Positions 33,636 through 41,771 of a DNA stretch of 64,000 nt are shown here, in pieces. The DNA comes from Streptomyces sp. PR69. GTDB taxonomy: Bacteria; Actinomycetota; Actinomycetes; Streptomycetales; Streptomycetaceae. A program made the translations under genes and the position numbers. Each line of letters opens with the position of its first letter. Positions within the stretch are counted from its first letter, which is position 1. The stretch spans positions 1 through 64,000 of the forward strand of contig NZ_JAOWCB010000031.1 in assembly GCF_026420845.1 (NCBI RefSeq), given 5' to 3'. The notes beneath the pieces are model-generated. The model saw only the letters and a list, made by a program, of their open reading frames with translations. It searched no databases and was not told the DNA's origin.

Positions 33636-36236
33636 ATGGATCCCGCACTTGTGGTCGGACGGCTGTCTCAGCCGGTGGTCTCGCATCTGGTCAAGAAGCT
33701 CTTCGCCGGCGGCGGTCCGGGGGCGGGGCTCGTCGGCCGGCCCGTCCGCATCGCGCGGCTGGTGTCCTTCCGGGGCGAGAAGCGCACCCTGACAGAGGCC
33801 GATCTGCGCCGGCTGGCCGCCGAGCTGGTGCGCCGTGCCGTACACGGCCCGGGTGAGCCGCCCGTCGCGCCGGAGGAGGAGCCGGCCGTGGCCGATGCCG
33901 TGGCCCGCACGCTGCGGGCGATGGGCGAGATCGAGATGAGCGATGTGCAGGCCGTCGGGCTGCGGCCCGAGGAGTTCGCCCGGCATCTGCGCTCCTCGAC
34001 GCCCGGAGCCGAGCGGGAGCTCAGCGCGGACGGGGCGCTGCTGTACGGGCTGCTGATCGAGGTGGCGTCCCGCCATGTGCTGGAGTTCTTCAGCAGCCGT
34101 TCCCAGTTCACGGCGCGGACACTGGTGGAGCACGGGCGGTTTCTGGCCGATCTGGAGCAGCGGTACCGGCGTCTGGCGGAGCGCGTTCCGTCGCCCGCCG
34201 GGGCGGACGCCGCGTTCGAGGAGCGGTTCGCCCGGGACACGGCGGTGCTTCACAACCATCTGACGATCTTCGGCATCGATCTGGCGCACTCCCCCGACAC
34301 CTGGCCGCTGAGCACCGCCTATCTCGGTCTGCGGTGCGAGAGCGAGCCGGCTGGGGACGATGAGCCACAGGAGGCGGGCGCGGCGGTCCCGGCCGCTCAG
34401 GCGCTGTCCGGGCTGACGCGGATTCTGCTGCGGGGCGTGGCGGGTTCGGGCAAGACGACGCTCATGCAGTGGCTGGCGGTGTCCACCGCCAGGGGCGAGC
34501 TGCCCGAGCCGCTGGCCGGACTGCACCGCCGGGTGCCGTTCATGCTGCCGGTGCGGCGGTTCGTACGGGACGGCTTTCCCACGCCGGGAGACTTTCTGCG
34601 CGCCGTCGGCTATCCGGGGGCGGAGGCGCAGCCTGCCGGGTGGGCGGACCGGGTGCTGTCGGCAGGGCGTGGTCTTGTGCTGCTCGACGGGGTCGACGAG
34701 GCGCCGGAGAGTCAGCGCGAGCAGCTGCGGCACCGGCTGCGCGAGTGGACGGCCCTGTATCCCGGCAATGTCTGGCTGGTGACCTCGCGCCCGTCGGCGG
34801 TGCGGGAGGACTGGCTGGCGGCCGAGGGCTTCACGGAGCTGCGGCTCGCGCCGATGAGCCGGGACGACGTCGCCGCGTTCATCCAGCGCTGGCACCATGC
34901 CGCCCGGCAGGCGCCCAGCGCCGACGCGGAACGGCTGGAGCGCTATGAGCAGACGCTGATCAGCGCGGTGCGCATCACCCGTGATCTGGGGCGGCTGGCC
35001 ACCAATCCGCTGATGTGCGGGCTGCTGTGCGCGCTGCACCGGGAACGGCGCGGCTATCTGCCCAAGGGCCGCAAGGAGCTGTACGACGCCGCGCTGTCGA
35101 TGCTGCTGGAGCGCCGGGACCGGGAGCGTGCGGTGCTGGTGCCGACCGACGGGATCGATCTGCCGCGCCAGCCGAAGATCCAGCTGCTGCAGAAGCTGGC
35201 GCACTGGATGCTGATCAACGGCAGATCCGAGATGGACCGGGAGGTGGCCGTGGACATCCTGGCGCAGCATCTGCCGGCGGTGCCGGAGGCCGCCCGTCAG
35301 GGCGACGCGGAGCAGATCTACCGCCATCTGCTCAACCGGACGGGTCTGCTGCGTGAACCCGCGCCGGGCGCGGTCGACTTCATCCACCGTACGTTCCAGG
35401 ACTATCTGGCGGCCGATGCGACGGTGCAGCGGCATGACTTCGGACTGCTGCTCAACCATGCGCATCTGACGGAGTGGGAGGATGTGTTCCGGATGGCCGT
35501 GTCGCTGTCGCGGCCCGACGAGTGCGCGGACCTGCTGACCAGGCTGCTGGCCCCGCAGCCGGGGCTGCGGGCCGCTGCCTCCCGTCACCGCAAACTGCTC
35601 GCCGCGGCCTGTCTGGAGCACGCCAGCGAGATCGACCCGGAGGTGCGGGCCCGGGTGCAGCGCTTCACCCGCGACATCGTCCGGCCCACCACTCCGGCCG
35701 CGGCGCGGGCGCTGGGCTGGATCGGCCCGATCGTGCTGGAGATGCTGCCCGATCCGGCGGCGGTCGGCGACGACGAGGCCCATATCCTCGCGATCACGGC
35801 CAGCTCGGTCGCGGACGACATGGCCATCGACTATCTCGCCGGGCTGCGGGACCGCACACGTCTGGAGACGCGCGCTCAGCTGGCGTACGCCTGGCGGCGG
35901 TTCGACACGGCCCGCTATGCCAGGGAGATCATCGCCCATCTGGACGAGCGGGATCTGTACTTCACGGTCACCGACCGGGAGGAACTGCGCGCCCTGGCGT
36001 CCCTCGGCGGCCGCAGCCGGGTCCATATCGCCGGGCCGCTCTCCCCCGAGGAGCTGACCAGGACGCTGCCGCGGGAGCGGGTGACGCATCTGTGGCTCGG
36101 CTATGACCTGGGCGGCTCGCTCGCCTGGCTGTCGGCCTTTCCGCGGCTGGGCACGCTGCGCGTCAGCCCTTCGTCGGCGCCCCGGGTGAGCGGTGTGCCG
36201 GAGGGCGTCGAGGTGGTGCAGAGCCCGCGGGGGTGA
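33636..36236 (+). CDS. NACHT-domain STAND NTPase
   Basis: 866-residue protein. The N-terminal ~265 residues are helical with no recognised enzymatic motif (a NACHT-N-terminal-helical type region). The NACHT NTPase follows: Walker A LLRGVAGSGKTTLMQWLA (about 266-283), Walker B GLVLLDGVDEAP (about 350) and VTSRPSAV (sensor). Next comes a helical region with NPLMCGLLCALH and DFIHRTFQDYLAA, typical of NACHT winged-helix/superhelical parts, and last a short leucine-rich-like tail (HLWLGYDLGGSLAWLSAFPRLGTLRVS). Bacterial NACHT proteins include anti-phage defence proteins; that role here is inferred. The ATG at 33636 is preceded by CGGGGGG. Confidence 0.88.
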   Translation: MDPALVVGRLSQPVVSHLVKKLFAGGGPGAGLVGRPVRIARLVSFRGEKRTLTEADLRRLAAELVRRAVHGPGEPPVAPEEEPAVADAVARTLRAMGEIEMSDVQAVGLRPEEFARHLRSSTPGAERELSADGALLYGLLIEVASRHVLEFFSSRSQFTARTLVEHGRFLADLEQRYRRLAERVPSPAGADAAFEERFARDTAVLHNHLTIFGIDLAHSPDTWPLSTAYLGLRCESEPAGDDEPQEAGAAVPAAQALSGLTRILLRGVAGSGKTTLMQWLAVSTARGELPEPLAGLHRRVPFMLPVRRFVRDGFPTPGDFLRAVGYPGAEAQPAGWADRVLSAGRGLVLLDGVDEAPESQREQLRHRLREWTALYPGNVWLVTSRPSAVREDWLAAEGFTELRLAPMSRDDVAAFIQRWHHAARQAPSADAERLERYEQTLISAVRITRDLGRLATNPLMCGLLCALHRERRGYLPKGRKELYDAALSMLLERRDRERAVLVPTDGIDLPRQPKIQLLQKLAHWMLINGRSEMDREVAVDILAQHLPAVPEAARQGDAEQIYRHLLNRTGLLREPAPGAVDFIHRTFQDYLAADATVQRHDFGLLLNHAHLTEWEDVFRMAVSLSRPDECADLLTRLLAPQPGLRAAASRHRKLLAAACLEHASEIDPEVRARVQRFTRDIVRPTTPAAARALGWIGPIVLEMLPDPAAVGDDEAHILAITASSVADDMAIDYLAGLRDRTRLETRAQLAYAWRRFDTARYAREIIAHLDERDLYFTVTDREELRALASLGGRSRVHIAGPLSPEELTRTLPRERVTHLWLGYDLGGSLAWLSAFPRLGTLRVSPSSAPRVSGVPEGVEVVQSPRG

Positions 36237-36309
36237 GGGGCGCGGGCGGTTCAGGCGGCTTCATACGGTCGCCTCAGCGTGCAGCCGCTCCCGCTTCCCT
36301 GACGGGGGC

Positions 36310-36885
36310 TCAGTCGGCGGCCCGCACGCCCAGTCCGGGCAGGATCTCGGCTCCGGGGAGCTGGGCCAGGGCGTTTCCGGGGAGGATCAGCTTGCCTCGG
36401 CGGCGACCGCTGCCGACGAGGACCCAGTCGACGGCGGCGACCGCGTCGTCGATGAGCAGCCGCCAGCCGGCGGGCAGTCCGACGGGGGTGATGCCGCCGT
36501 ACTCCATGCCGGTCTCGGCGACCGCCGTGTCACGCGGCGCGAACGAGGCCTTGCGCGCCTCAAGGCGGCGGCGGACGGCGTTGTTCACGTCGACCCGGCT
36601 GTGGGCGAGGGCGAGACAGGCCGCGAGGGTGGTGACGCCGCCTCGTTTCGCGGCGACCACGACGCAGTTGGCGGAGTTCCCGGGCGACACATCGTATGTC
36701 TCGCAGAAGACGGCGGTGTCGGCCTTGTCGGGGTCGGTGTCCGCATACAGCGCGGATGCGGCCGCTTCCCGCTTGTCCCAGGTGCGCAGCGCCTCGGCCA
36801 CCGGGCCGGCGAGGAGGCCGGCGGCGTCCAGGGCGGGGCTGACGGCGGTGAAGTTCCCGAACGGGGCGCGCAGGCTGTCGCTCAT
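36310..36885 (-). CDS. YbaK/EbsC family aminoacyl-tRNA deacylase
   Basis: 191-residue protein of the prolyl-tRNA editing family. The catalytic-site lysine region reads CVVVAAKRGG, followed by LEARKASFAPRDTAVAETGMEYGGITPVGLP, a typical YbaK substrate loop. Such proteins clear mischarged tRNA. The ATG at 36885 begins MSDSLRAPFGNF. It is convergent with the NACHT gene and downstream of the membrane-protein gene. Confidence 0.86.
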   Translation of the reverse strand: MSDSLRAPFGNFTAVSPALDAAGLLAGPVAEALRTWDKREAAASALYADTDPDKADTAVFCETYDVSPGNSANCVVVAAKRGGVTTLAACLALAHSRVDVNNAVRRRLEARKASFAPRDTAVAETGMEYGGITPVGLPAGWRLLIDDAVAAVDWVLVGSGRRRGKLILPGNALAQLPGAEILPGLGVRAAD

Positions 36886-36928
36886 GGAGGGAGGGTAGCC
36901 GGTGTGCCGTGCGAGGGCGGATGGGTGG

Positions 36929-38599
36929 TCAGAGGCGGAGGTAGGGGGCCCAGAGCCGGTAGCGGCCGGCCCGCGGGGCGGTCAGCCGGGTCCATTCGCC
37001 GTCGGCCCGGACGGCGGCGCCGTTGTCCGCGCGCAGCCAGGGGGAATGGCGGACGCGTACGGTGACGGGGCCGGGGCGGTCGACGGTGAGGACCACTTCG
37101 GCGGGCGCGGCGCGGACGATGCGGCCGGATCCGTCGGCCAGCGGCGTCGCGCCGTCGACGGCGAAGACGGTCCAGTGGTCGTCGTGCCAGACCTGCCGCA
37201 GCCACGGGGGGCGGGTGGCGATGAGCGCGGCTTCGGCGGCGGCGGGGCCGTCGGGCCGGCCGGTGTGCAGGACGACATGGCCGACGGCCCAGCGGTCGAG
37301 CCAGGCGCGGTAGGTGCGGGCGTCGAGGGTGCCGTCGTAGAAGAGCCGTGCGCGTTCCACGTCGAGCTGGCGGTTCCAGCCGCGGGCGAGCTGGAAGCGG
37401 CGGGCGAGCAGCCAGGACTCGCGGTGGTCGCGGGCGGGCACGACCTCGATGCGGGAGCGGTGGGCGCCCAGGCGGCGCAGTTCCTCGGTCACCGCGCGGG
37501 TGTGGCCGGCCCAGGCCGGGACGTGTACGGAGTGGCGCAGATCGTCGGCGCATCTGCCGAGCGTCCATGCCGAACCGGCCAGGACGGCGGCGAGGAGGAC
37601 GGCGGCGCGGCGTGCGGGGCGCGAGGCCGGGGCGGTGTCGGCGCGGGGGTCGCGGCCGGGTGCGGTGAGCAGGGCGGTGAGCAGCAGCGGCGGGCCCGCG
37701 ACCAGCGCGAGCCGGTCGACGTTGGAGCCGACGGGTGTGGTGAGCACCAGCGCCAGGACGACGCCCGCGGCGTAGAGGGCCGCCCCGGCCCGTACCAGCG
37801 TCCAGGAGCGGGGCGCGGCGTGGAGCGTCGCGGCGCAGAGGAGAAGCGGGAGGGCCGCGGTGCGCAGGTCTATGGGCTGCTCACCCCAGTACGGGAAGGC
37901 GAGGGCGACGCAGAGCTGCACCAGCGCCACCGGCAGCAGCAGGGCCGCGGCGGCGCGGGGGCGGCGCAGCAGCAGCTGGGCCGCGCCGACGACCAGCAGA
38001 AACAGTCCGGCCACCGGGCTGGAGGCGGCGGTGAGCGCGCTGGCCGCCGCGCACGGCAGGGGCCTGCGCAGCAGCAGGCAGGCCCAGCAGGCGGCGGCCA
38101 GTCCCACGGCGAACGTGGTGCGGCCTGAGGCGATGTTGCACCACACGGTGACCGCGCCCAGGAGGGAGGGCCACAGCGGCGCGGTGAGCCGTGGCACGCG
38201 GCAGATCAGGCGGGTCAGGGCCCAGGTGGCGGCGAGGCCCGCGCAGACGGACACCGCCCGCACGCCTGCGAGGGCCATCAGATGGGGTGTCAGCAGGCTG
38301 TAGTTGGCCGGGTGCATGCCCCCGTACCACGACAGGTTGTACGCCCCGCCCGGATGGCGCCCGGCGAAGGAGGCCCAGGCGATCTGCGCCGCCAGGTCCC
38401 CGGCGCCCGTGGCCAGCCACCCGGCCCACAGCGCGTACAGCGGCACGGATGCCGCGGTGACCGACAGCGGCAGCCGGGCGCGGGCGAGGCGGCGGCGCGG
38501 CAGGCCGTAACGGCGCGGGCGGCGGGGACCCGGCAGGCGGGGGGTGTCCGCGGTGCGGGAGGCCCCGGTGGGCGCGGTGGCGGCGGGCTGGTTGAGCAC
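36929..38599 (-). CDS. polytopic membrane protein of unknown function
   Basis: 556-residue protein. A basic Pro-rich N-terminus (about 1-45) is followed by roughly 9-10 membrane segments (about 45-345), then a ~210-residue extracytoplasmic domain with RLGAHRSRIEVVPARDHRES, WLLARRFQLARGWNRQ and ending RYRLWAPYLRL. The layout resembles actinobacterial GT-C-like or arabinofuranosyltransferase-type membrane proteins, but I see no diagnostic DE/DD catalytic pair. The start is GTG 38599 without a clear ribosome-binding site. It is divergent from ramC. Confidence 0.75.
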   Translation of the reverse strand: MLNQPAATAPTGASRTADTPRLPGPRRPRRYGLPRRRLARARLPLSVTAASVPLYALWAGWLATGAGDLAAQIAWASFAGRHPGGAYNLSWYGGMHPANYSLLTPHLMALAGVRAVSVCAGLAATWALTRLICRVPRLTAPLWPSLLGAVTVWCNIASGRTTFAVGLAAACWACLLLRRPLPCAAASALTAASSPVAGLFLLVVGAAQLLLRRPRAAAALLLPVALVQLCVALAFPYWGEQPIDLRTAALPLLLCAATLHAAPRSWTLVRAGAALYAAGVVLALVLTTPVGSNVDRLALVAGPPLLLTALLTAPGRDPRADTAPASRPARRAAVLLAAVLAGSAWTLGRCADDLRHSVHVPAWAGHTRAVTEELRRLGAHRSRIEVVPARDHRESWLLARRFQLARGWNRQLDVERARLFYDGTLDARTYRAWLDRWAVGHVVLHTGRPDGPAAAEAALIATRPPWLRQVWHDDHWTVFAVDGATPLADGSGRIVRAAPAEVVLTVDRPGPVTVRVRHSPWLRADNGAAVRADGEWTRLTAPRAGRYRLWAPYLRL

Positions 38600-38726
38600 G
38601 CGGCGACTGTAGGGGCGGCACAGGAGCCGCCCGGGGCCATCCGCGCCCGCGGCGGCATGTCACCCCTCCATCGGGTGAAGGGGCTTGCCCGCGGCCGTAC
38701 TCGTGCGTACCGCACGGGCGGATGGT

Positions 38727-38742
38727 GACAGTTGTGACTGTC
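38727..38742. promoter_or_regulatory. inverted repeat GACAGT-N4-ACTGTC upstream of ramC
   Basis: Perfect 6-4-6 inverted repeat 73 bases before the ramC start, in the 216-base gap shared with the divergent membrane-protein gene. Position suits an operator, possibly for RamR or another developmental regulator; no regulator is assigned. Confidence 0.4.
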
Positions 38743-38815
38743 GGTCCTCAGCCGCCCCGTGCCACCGTCGTGTCGTCCGCAACCGCCGACCTGCCGCCGG
38801 CCGAAAGGAGTGTGC

Positions 38816-41518
38816 GTGGACAAGGGGTATGCCGTGTTCTGCGATGCGGACCGGCACTTCTATGACGCGCCCCACCGGCTGGCCTCCGTCTCGGGCGAGG
38901 GCCGTCACTCGGTGTACGCGGCGGCGCGGCGGCCGGTCCCGGAGGGCTGGCAGCGCCACCGGGCGGGCGACTGGCTCGCGCTGCGGCCGGCGGACTGCCG
39001 GCTGCCCGACCAGGGGTGGAAAATCCATGTGTCGGCGTGCCTGGACAACGCGGCGTCGGTGCTGGAGCGGGTGTGGGACCACTGTGTCGCCCGCGGCATC
39101 GCGTTCAAGTTCGTGCCCAGCCCCTATCTGCTGCACACGCGGAACGCCAAGTACGCCGAACGCAGCGGCAGCGGGAAGTTCATCACCGTCTACCCGGCCA
39201 ACGACAGCCGGTGCGGCGTCGTCGCGGCCGAGTTGGACGGTCTGCTCGCCGGTGAGGAGGGCCCGTACATCCTCAGCGATGTGCGCTTCGGCGGCGGCCC
39301 GGTGTATCTGCGGTACGGCAGCTTCACCCGGCGGCACTGCTATGACGAGCGCGGCGAGCTGACCCCCGCCGTCCGGCGGCCCGACGGCACGCTGGTGCCC
39401 GATGTGCGCGGCCCCTCCTTCCAGGTGCCGGACTGGGTCGCCCTGCCGGCGTTTCTGCGTCCCCATGTCGAGGCCCGCGCCTCGGGCCCCCAAGTGGCCG
39501 GACTGCCGTACGCGATCGAGCGGGCGCTGCACTTCTCCAACGGCGGCGGGGTGTACGAGGCGCGCGACAAGCGCACCGGCGAGCGGGTGGTGCTGAAGGA
39601 GGCGCGGCCGTTCGCCGGGCTGGCGGCGGACGGCGCGGACGCGGTGCGGCGGCTGGAGCGGGAACGCGCGGCCCTGGAGCGGCTGTCGGGCCTGCGCTGC
39701 ACACCGGAGGCAAAGGACGCGTTCGTCCTCGGCGACCACCGTTTCCTGGTGCTGGAGCATATCGCCGGCAAGCCGCTCAACTCCTTCTTCGCACGCCGCC
39801 ATCCGCTGATCGACGCCGATCCCGGGCCGGAGCGGCTGGCGGAGTACGCCGCGTGGGCGGTGCGGGTGCACGGACTGGTGGAGGAGGCGGTCGAGGCGGT
39901 GCACGGCCGCGGCATCGTCTTCAACGACCTTCATCTGTTCAATGTGATGCTCGACGACGACGAGTCGAGAGCGGTGCTCCTGGACTTCGAGGCGGCCCGC
40001 CCCGTGGAGGAGGACGGGCGGCAGACCGTGGCCAACCCCGGCTTTGTCGCGCCGCCGGACCGGCGGGGCCTCGACGTCGACCGGTACGCCCTGGCGTGTC
40101 TGCGCCTGGCGCTGTTCATCCCGCTGACCAGTCTGCTCGCGGTCGACCGCGCCAAGGCCGCGCATCTGGCCGAGGCGGCGGCCGGACAGTTCCCCGTCGC
40201 GCGGGAGTTCCTCTTCCGCGGGGTGGAGGAGATCCTGCGGGAGCCGTCCGCCTCCCGGTCCGGCCCCCGGTCCGCCGTCCGGTCCGGCCGTCCCGCGCCG
40301 GAGCCCCCGGGGAGGCGGTATCTGCCGGCGGAGCCCGGCGACTGGCCGGCCGGCCGGGACTCCCTGGTGCGCGGCATCCTCGCCGCGGCCACGCCGGAGC
40401 GCGACGACCGCTTCTTCCCGGGCGACATCGCTCAGTTCGCCGCGGCGGGCGGCGGGCTGTCGTTCGGCTACGGCACGGCCGGAGTGCTGTACGCGCTCGG
40501 CGAGAGCGGGGCGCCGCGGTGCGACGAGGCGGAGGAGTGGCTGCTGAAGCGCACCGCGCAGCCCGAGTCGGGGACTCCGCTGGGCTTCTTCGACGGTCTC
40601 GCGGGGCTTGCCTGGACCCTGGACCGGCTGGGCCGCCGAGAGCGGGCCCTTCAGCTGGCGGAGCTCGTCCTCAAACAGCCGTGGGACGCGCTGGGCCCCG
40701 GTCTGCACAGCGGCGCCGCCGGCCTCGGGCTCGCGCTGGACTCGCTCGCCGCGTCCACCGGGGAACAGGCCCTGCACAAGGCGGCGCTGCGCTGTGCGGA
40801 CCTGGCGGCCCTGCCGATGCGGCCGCACGGCCGGGAGGCGGCCGGGTCCGCAGGGGCTGCCGGGGCCGCGGGCGGGTATCGGCGTGCGGGGCTGCTGCAC
40901 GGCGCGTCGGGTCCGGCGCTGCTCTTTCTCCGCCTGTACGAACGCACCGGCGACAGCGGGCTGCTCGACCTGGCCGGCGAAGCCCTCCGCCGCGACCTGG
41001 AGCGCTGTGTGACCGGCGCGTACGGCACGCTCCAGGTCGACGAGGGCTGGCGCACCATGCCGTATCTGGGCGCGGGCAGCGTCGGCATCGGGATGGTCCT
41101 CGACGACTTCCTCCGGCACCGCGCGGACGCACGGTTCGAGCAGGCCCGCGCCGAGATCGTGCGGGCGGCGCAGGCGACCTTCTGCGCGCAGCCCGGGCTG
41201 TTCCGCGGTGCGGCCGGCATGGTGCTGTATCTGAGCCGTACGACCGCGCCCGGCCCGGGCGCCGGCCCCGCCGATGTGCGACGGCAGATCGACGCCCTGG
41301 CGTGGCACGCGATGCGCTACCGAGGCCACCTGGCCTTCCCCGGAGAGCAGATGATGCGGCTGTCCATGGATCTGTCCACCGGATCCGCGGGCTGTCTGCT
41401 GGCGCTCGCCGCCGCCCTGGGCGACGGCGGAGCGCATCTGCCGTTCCTGCCGCCGCTGAAGCGGCCCCACAAGCCGGCCCCTCGCGGGGCCGAGGCAGAA
41501 AACACCGTCCCCACGTAA
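38816..41518 (+). CDS. ramC: class III lanthipeptide synthetase for SapB
   Basis: 900-residue LanKC enzyme. The N-terminal lyase-like region (about 1-200) begins with DKGYAVFCDADRHFYDAP. The kinase-like domain (about 230-480) has VVLKEARP (Lys), GIVFNDLHLFNVML (catalytic Asp) and LLDFEAARP. The C-terminal LanC-like cyclase (about 520-900) contains GFFDGLAGLAW, GLHSGAAGLGLAL and GLLHGASGP but lacks the Cys/Cys/His zinc ligands, as expected of class III. It phosphorylates and eliminates Ser in RamS and closes the lanthionine rings. The GTG at 38816 follows AAAGGAG by 5 bases. ramS starts 15 bases downstream. Confidence 0.95.
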   Translation: MDKGYAVFCDADRHFYDAPHRLASVSGEGRHSVYAAARRPVPEGWQRHRAGDWLALRPADCRLPDQGWKIHVSACLDNAASVLERVWDHCVARGIAFKFVPSPYLLHTRNAKYAERSGSGKFITVYPANDSRCGVVAAELDGLLAGEEGPYILSDVRFGGGPVYLRYGSFTRRHCYDERGELTPAVRRPDGTLVPDVRGPSFQVPDWVALPAFLRPHVEARASGPQVAGLPYAIERALHFSNGGGVYEARDKRTGERVVLKEARPFAGLAADGADAVRRLERERAALERLSGLRCTPEAKDAFVLGDHRFLVLEHIAGKPLNSFFARRHPLIDADPGPERLAEYAAWAVRVHGLVEEAVEAVHGRGIVFNDLHLFNVMLDDDESRAVLLDFEAARPVEEDGRQTVANPGFVAPPDRRGLDVDRYALACLRLALFIPLTSLLAVDRAKAAHLAEAAAGQFPVAREFLFRGVEEILREPSASRSGPRSAVRSGRPAPEPPGRRYLPAEPGDWPAGRDSLVRGILAAATPERDDRFFPGDIAQFAAAGGGLSFGYGTAGVLYALGESGAPRCDEAEEWLLKRTAQPESGTPLGFFDGLAGLAWTLDRLGRRERALQLAELVLKQPWDALGPGLHSGAAGLGLALDSLAASTGEQALHKAALRCADLAALPMRPHGREAAGSAGAAGAAGGYRRAGLLHGASGPALLFLRLYERTGDSGLLDLAGEALRRDLERCVTGAYGTLQVDEGWRTMPYLGAGSVGIGMVLDDFLRHRADARFEQARAEIVRAAQATFCAQPGLFRGAAGMVLYLSRTTAPGPGAGPADVRRQIDALAWHAMRYRGHLAFPGEQMMRLSMDLSTGSAGCLLALAAALGDGGAHLPFLPPLKRPHKPAPRGAEAENTVPT

Positions 41519-41533
41519 GGAGAGGAAACGACG

Positions 41534-41662
41534 ATGACGCTTCTTGACCTGCAGTCCCTGGAAACCCCGAAGGAAGAGGCCGTCGGCGATGTGGCCACCG
41601 GCAGCCGCGCCAGCCTGCTGCTGTGCGGCGACAGCTCCCTGAGCGTCACCACCTGCAACTGA
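41534..41662 (+). CDS. ramS: SapB precursor peptide
   Basis: 42-residue precursor. The leader MTLLDLQSLETPKEEAVGDVA contains the LLDLQSLE-type recognition helix used by class III synthetases. The 21-residue core starts TGSRASLLLCGD and ends SSLSVTTCN. It holds two S-xx-S-xxx-C motifs (core Ser3/Ser6/Cys10 and Ser13/Ser16/Cys20), so two lanthionines and two dehydroalanines are expected, as in SapB. Compared with the S. coelicolor core as I recall it, core residue 17 is Val instead of Ile. A strong AAGGAGAGG ribosome-binding site precedes the ATG. SapB is a secreted surfactant that lets aerial hyphae escape water tension. Confidence 0.96.
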   Translation: MTLLDLQSLETPKEEAVGDVATGSRASLLLCGDSSLSVTTCN

Positions 41663-41677
41663 CCCCGCATCGCCCGC

Positions 41678-41713
41678 CGCAGGTCCCGGCCCCTCGTCGG
41701 TCCGGGGCCTGCG
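41678..41713 (+). promoter_or_regulatory. stem-loop between ramS and ramA, possible attenuator
   Basis: 12-bp arms at 41678-41689 and 41702-41713 pair throughout, allowing one G-U, with a 12-base loop. It lies 16 bases after the ramS stop and could partly terminate or protect the transcript, giving more precursor than transporter. There is no T run. Confidence 0.5.
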
Positions 41714-41771
41714 GTCCGCCGTGCGGAGGCGACGACGCGACCGACGCAGACGCGAGGAGCGGCCCCACACC

